A stretch of DNA of 7,216 nt from Planctomycetota bacterium (lineage in GTDB: Bacteria > Planctomycetota > Planctomycetia > Isosphaerales > Isosphaeraceae): the NCBI GenBank assembly GCA_021778575.1, contig JAJYCH010000240.1, positions 1-7,216 of the forward strand. Direction: 5' to 3'. How positions within the stretch are numbered: position 1 is the first letter of the stretch; the number at the start of each line of letters is the position of its first letter. Of this stretch, positions 6,002 to 7,216 are shown in pieces. The notes beneath the pieces were generated by a model. The model searched no databases. It was not told where the DNA came from and worked only from the letters and a program-made list of their open reading frames with translations. The position numbers were made by a program, and so were the translations under genes.

Positions 6002-6898
6002 ATGCGAAACCTGCCGCTCAGCCTGGGATTCTGCCTGATTTTCGCACTCTCGGCCGGAGCCGATGATCCATCGCCACCGAAGACGATCGACCTCTGGCCG
6101 GGCGTGGCTCCGGGCGAGACGGGGAAGATCGGCGAGGAGAAGTCGGAATTCAAGGACGGGATCACCCGGGTCTCGAACGTCTCGAAGCCGACGCTCACCA
6201 TCTTCAAGCCCAGCCCGGACAAGAACACCGGGGCTTGCGTCGTCATTTGCCCGGGCGGTGGCTACAGCATCCTGGCGACTTCGCATGAAGGCGAGGATGT
6301 CGCCCGCTGGCTGAACTCGATCGGCGTGACGGGAATCATGCTCAAGTATCGGGTTCCTCGTCGGTCGGGCACCTCGAATGAATTTCCGCCTCCGCAAGCG
6401 TTGATGGACGCCCAGCGTGCGATGAGCCTGGTCCGGAGCCAGGCCGGTGAGCTGGGGATCGATCCCAAACGGATCGGCCTGCTCGGATTCTCGGCGGGCG
6501 GGCACCTGGCCGCCTGGGAGTCGACGAACTTTGACAAACGCACTTATGAGCCGATCGACGCCGTGGACAAGGTCAGTTTTCGGCCCGATTTCACGGTCTT
6601 GATTTATCCGGCCTACCTGGTCAAGAAGGGGAACGCCGGGCTTGCCGACGAGATCAAGGTCGGTTCGCAGACCCCTCCGACGTTCCTCGCCCATGCCGGC
6701 GATGACCCGGTGACGGTCGAGAGCAGCGTCCAGTATTACCTGGCCTTGAAGCGCGCCGGGGTTCCGGCCGAACTGCATGTGTACTCGTCAGGAGGTCACG
6801 GCTACGGGATGCTCCCCGGCAAGAAGCCGGTTTCTGCCTGGCCGCAGCGGCTGGAAGAGTGGATGAAGTCAACCGGCTTGTTGAAGGCGAAGTCATGA
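6002..6898 (+). CDS. Secreted alpha/beta hydrolase, acetylxylan-esterase-like
   Basis: This 298-aa exported esterase is probably a carbohydrate-ester or small-ester hydrolase, of the type often annotated in planctomycetes as an acetylxylan esterase precursor. A signal peptide covers residues 1-20 (RN start, hydrophobic core, SAGA before DD). The oxyanion-hole motif PGGGY is at 84-88. The nucleophile elbow GFSAGGH is at 162-168 with S164. The acid is D234 or D235 in HAGDDPVTV, and the His is H266 in SGGHGYGM. Length and motif order are complete for the family. The start at 6002 was chosen because it opens the signal peptide. An in-frame ATG at 5927, one base past the lipase stop, would add 25 residues including PRRKR ahead of the signal and is less likely. 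The gene lies 76 bases after the lipase, same strand, possibly in the same transcript. Substrate specificity is inference; a general carboxylesterase is equally possible. Confidence 0.88.
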   Translation: MRNLPLSLGFCLIFALSAGADDPSPPKTIDLWPGVAPGETGKIGEEKSEFKDGITRVSNVSKPTLTIFKPSPDKNTGACVVICPGGGYSILATSHEGEDVARWLNSIGVTGIMLKYRVPRRSGTSNEFPPPQALMDAQRAMSLVRSQAGELGIDPKRIGLLGFSAGGHLAAWESTNFDKRTYEPIDAVDKVSFRPDFTVLIYPAYLVKKGNAGLADEIKVGSQTPPTFLAHAGDDPVTVESSVQYYLALKRAGVPAELHVYSSGGHGYGMLPGKKPVSAWPQRLEEWMKSTGLLKAKS

Positions 6899-6909
6899 GG
6901 TGATCGACC

Positions 6910-6931
6910 TCGGATCATGTCTCCGATCCGA
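6910..6931. repeat. Inverted repeat after the esterase stop
   Basis: Seven-base arms TCGGATC (6910-6916) and GATCCGA (6925-6931) flank an 8-base loop, beginning 12 bases after the esterase stop. The plus-strand bases that follow are A-rich rather than T-rich, so it lacks the tail of an intrinsic terminator. It may be a 3'-end stabilising hairpin. Confidence 0.4.
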
Positions 6932-6943
6932 CCGGAAAAATGG

Positions 6944-7078
6944 GGACAGGCAGGCTGCCTCGCTCGTTTCTCGGTTCCGAGGACGATCGGCACTGGGCGG
7001 CGCGCCGGTCCTCTTTTTCCTCTCAATAACGGACGACCTGGCTGTTCAATCGCGGTTCGTGGTCCTGCCTGCCGGTCC
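6944..7078. repeat. Distant inverted repeat pair spanning the convergent intergenic region
   Basis: GGACAGGCAGGC at 6944-6955 is matched in inverted orientation by 7067-7078 with 11 of 12 bases. The left copy is also part of a local near-palindrome, AGGCAG-G-CTGCCT (6948-6960). The right copy lies inside the last codons of the minus-strand gene. The pair could be the ends of a small dispersed intergenic element or a coincidence of GC-rich sequence. Confidence 0.3.
6979..7018 (+). terminator. Probable rho-independent terminator of the plus-strand operon
   Basis: The 5' arm GAGGAC (6979-6984) pairs with GTCCTC (7008-7013). After a GAT bulge, CGGC (6988-6991) pairs with GCCG (7004-7007), giving ten base pairs around a 12-base loop. 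The 3' arm runs directly into five Ts (7014-7018). It lies about 80 bases after the esterase stop. The tail serves the plus strand only; the minus strand has no T-run on the other side. Confidence 0.55.
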
Positions 7079-7216
7079 ACCGCCGGCTTCGGTCACCTGG
7101 AACGCTTCGAGTGCGTTCTCACCGGGCTTGATGGTGGCCTTCAGGCCCGAGGTGGTGGGATTGGCGAAGCGAGCGTCGCTGGACGGGATGGTCGAACCGT
7201 TGGCGGGCCTCTTGAG
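7046..7216 (-). CDS. C-terminal fragment of a probable transthyretin-like / carboxypeptidase-regulatory-like protein (runs off the window)
   Basis: An open frame enters at the right edge and ends at TGA (7048-7046), giving 56 residues of the C-terminus; the start lies outside the window. The fragment contains IPSSDARFANPTTSGLKATI and then KPGEN. From memory this resembles the end of small planctomycete lipoproteins with a carboxypeptidase-regulatory/transthyretin-like beta-sandwich, where a phrase of the type 'I-P-x-x-[Y/F]-x-(D/N)-P-x-T-S-G-L-x-A-x-V-K-x-G-E-N' closes the domain. A 15-residue polar Gly/Arg-rich tail (EAGGGPAGRTTNRD and neighbours) follows. Such proteins are usually secreted and often lie downstream of DUF1559 pilin-like genes, which would here be to the right of the window (inference). 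The frame is convergent with the esterase. Codon use, with G/C at most third positions, fits a real gene. Confidence 0.55.
   Translation of the reverse strand, partial: LKRPANGSTIPSSDARFANPTTSGLKATIKPGENALEAFQVTEAGGGPAGRTTNRD

Noticed and set aside
5834..6778. A 314-codon minus-strand open frame opposite the esterase.
   Set aside because: It is antisense to a gene with a complete signal peptide and catalytic triad, and no family is recognisable in the minus-strand translation.
6910..6931. The hairpin just after the esterase considered as the main terminator.
   Set aside because: No T-tract follows on either strand, whereas the stem at 6979-7013 runs straight into five Ts.
7001..7008. A GGCGCGCC-like GC palindrome near 7000-7006 considered as a protein-binding site.
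   Set aside because: It is explained as part of the terminator stem-loop and is unremarkable in GC-rich DNA.

Overview
The window is GC-rich (by eye roughly 60-65% G+C), densely coding bacterial chromosome, almost certainly from a planctomycete and plausibly the Isosphaeraceae side of the phylum. The strongest evidence is an exported protein that combines PSCyt1, DUF1549 (PSCyt2) and DUF1553 (PSD1), followed directly by a Tat-exported DUF1501 protein. This pair is a hallmark of Planctomycetes and is repeated many times in their genomes. The genus assignment is a guess from composition and style. There are no rRNA, tRNA, CRISPR, phage or insertion-sequence signals.

Layout: (1) 45-800, minus strand, a complete classical short-chain dehydrogenase/reductase (SDR). 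(2) 801-989, a divergent intergenic region with a candidate promoter on each strand and a small palindrome. (3) 990-3500, plus, the PSCyt1-DUF1549-DUF1553 protein (836 aa, signal peptide, two CxxCH haem-type motifs). (4) 3532-4956, plus, the DUF1501 protein (474 aa, twin-arginine signal, alkaline-phosphatase-like fold family). (5) 4969-5925, plus, a class 3 lipase (318 aa, complete Ser-Asp-His triad, no signal peptide). (6) 5926-6001, a short gap with two perfect hairpins. (7) 6002-6898, plus, a secreted alpha/beta hydrolase of the acetylxylan-esterase-like type (298 aa). (8) 6899-7045, a convergent intergenic region with a likely rho-independent terminator and several inverted repeats. (9) 7046-7216, minus, the C-terminal end of a gene that continues past the right edge, probably a transthyretin-like / carboxypeptidase-regulatory-like planctomycete lipoprotein.

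Genes 3, 4 and 5 are separated by 31 and 12 bases and are read as one operon. The esterase is 76 bases further on and may be co-transcribed, ending at the terminator near 7018. The working picture is an envelope-located haem-type protein paired with a metal-binding phosphatase/sulfatase-fold protein, with two unrelated serine esterases downstream. The biochemical role of the PSD1/DUF1501 pair is not known, so an ester- or polysaccharide-processing function is inference. The most distinctive feature of this copy is the close linkage of a signal-less lipase to the exported pair. Otherwise the genes look intact and ordinary for a planctomycete, and I see no clear evidence of a wholly new system.
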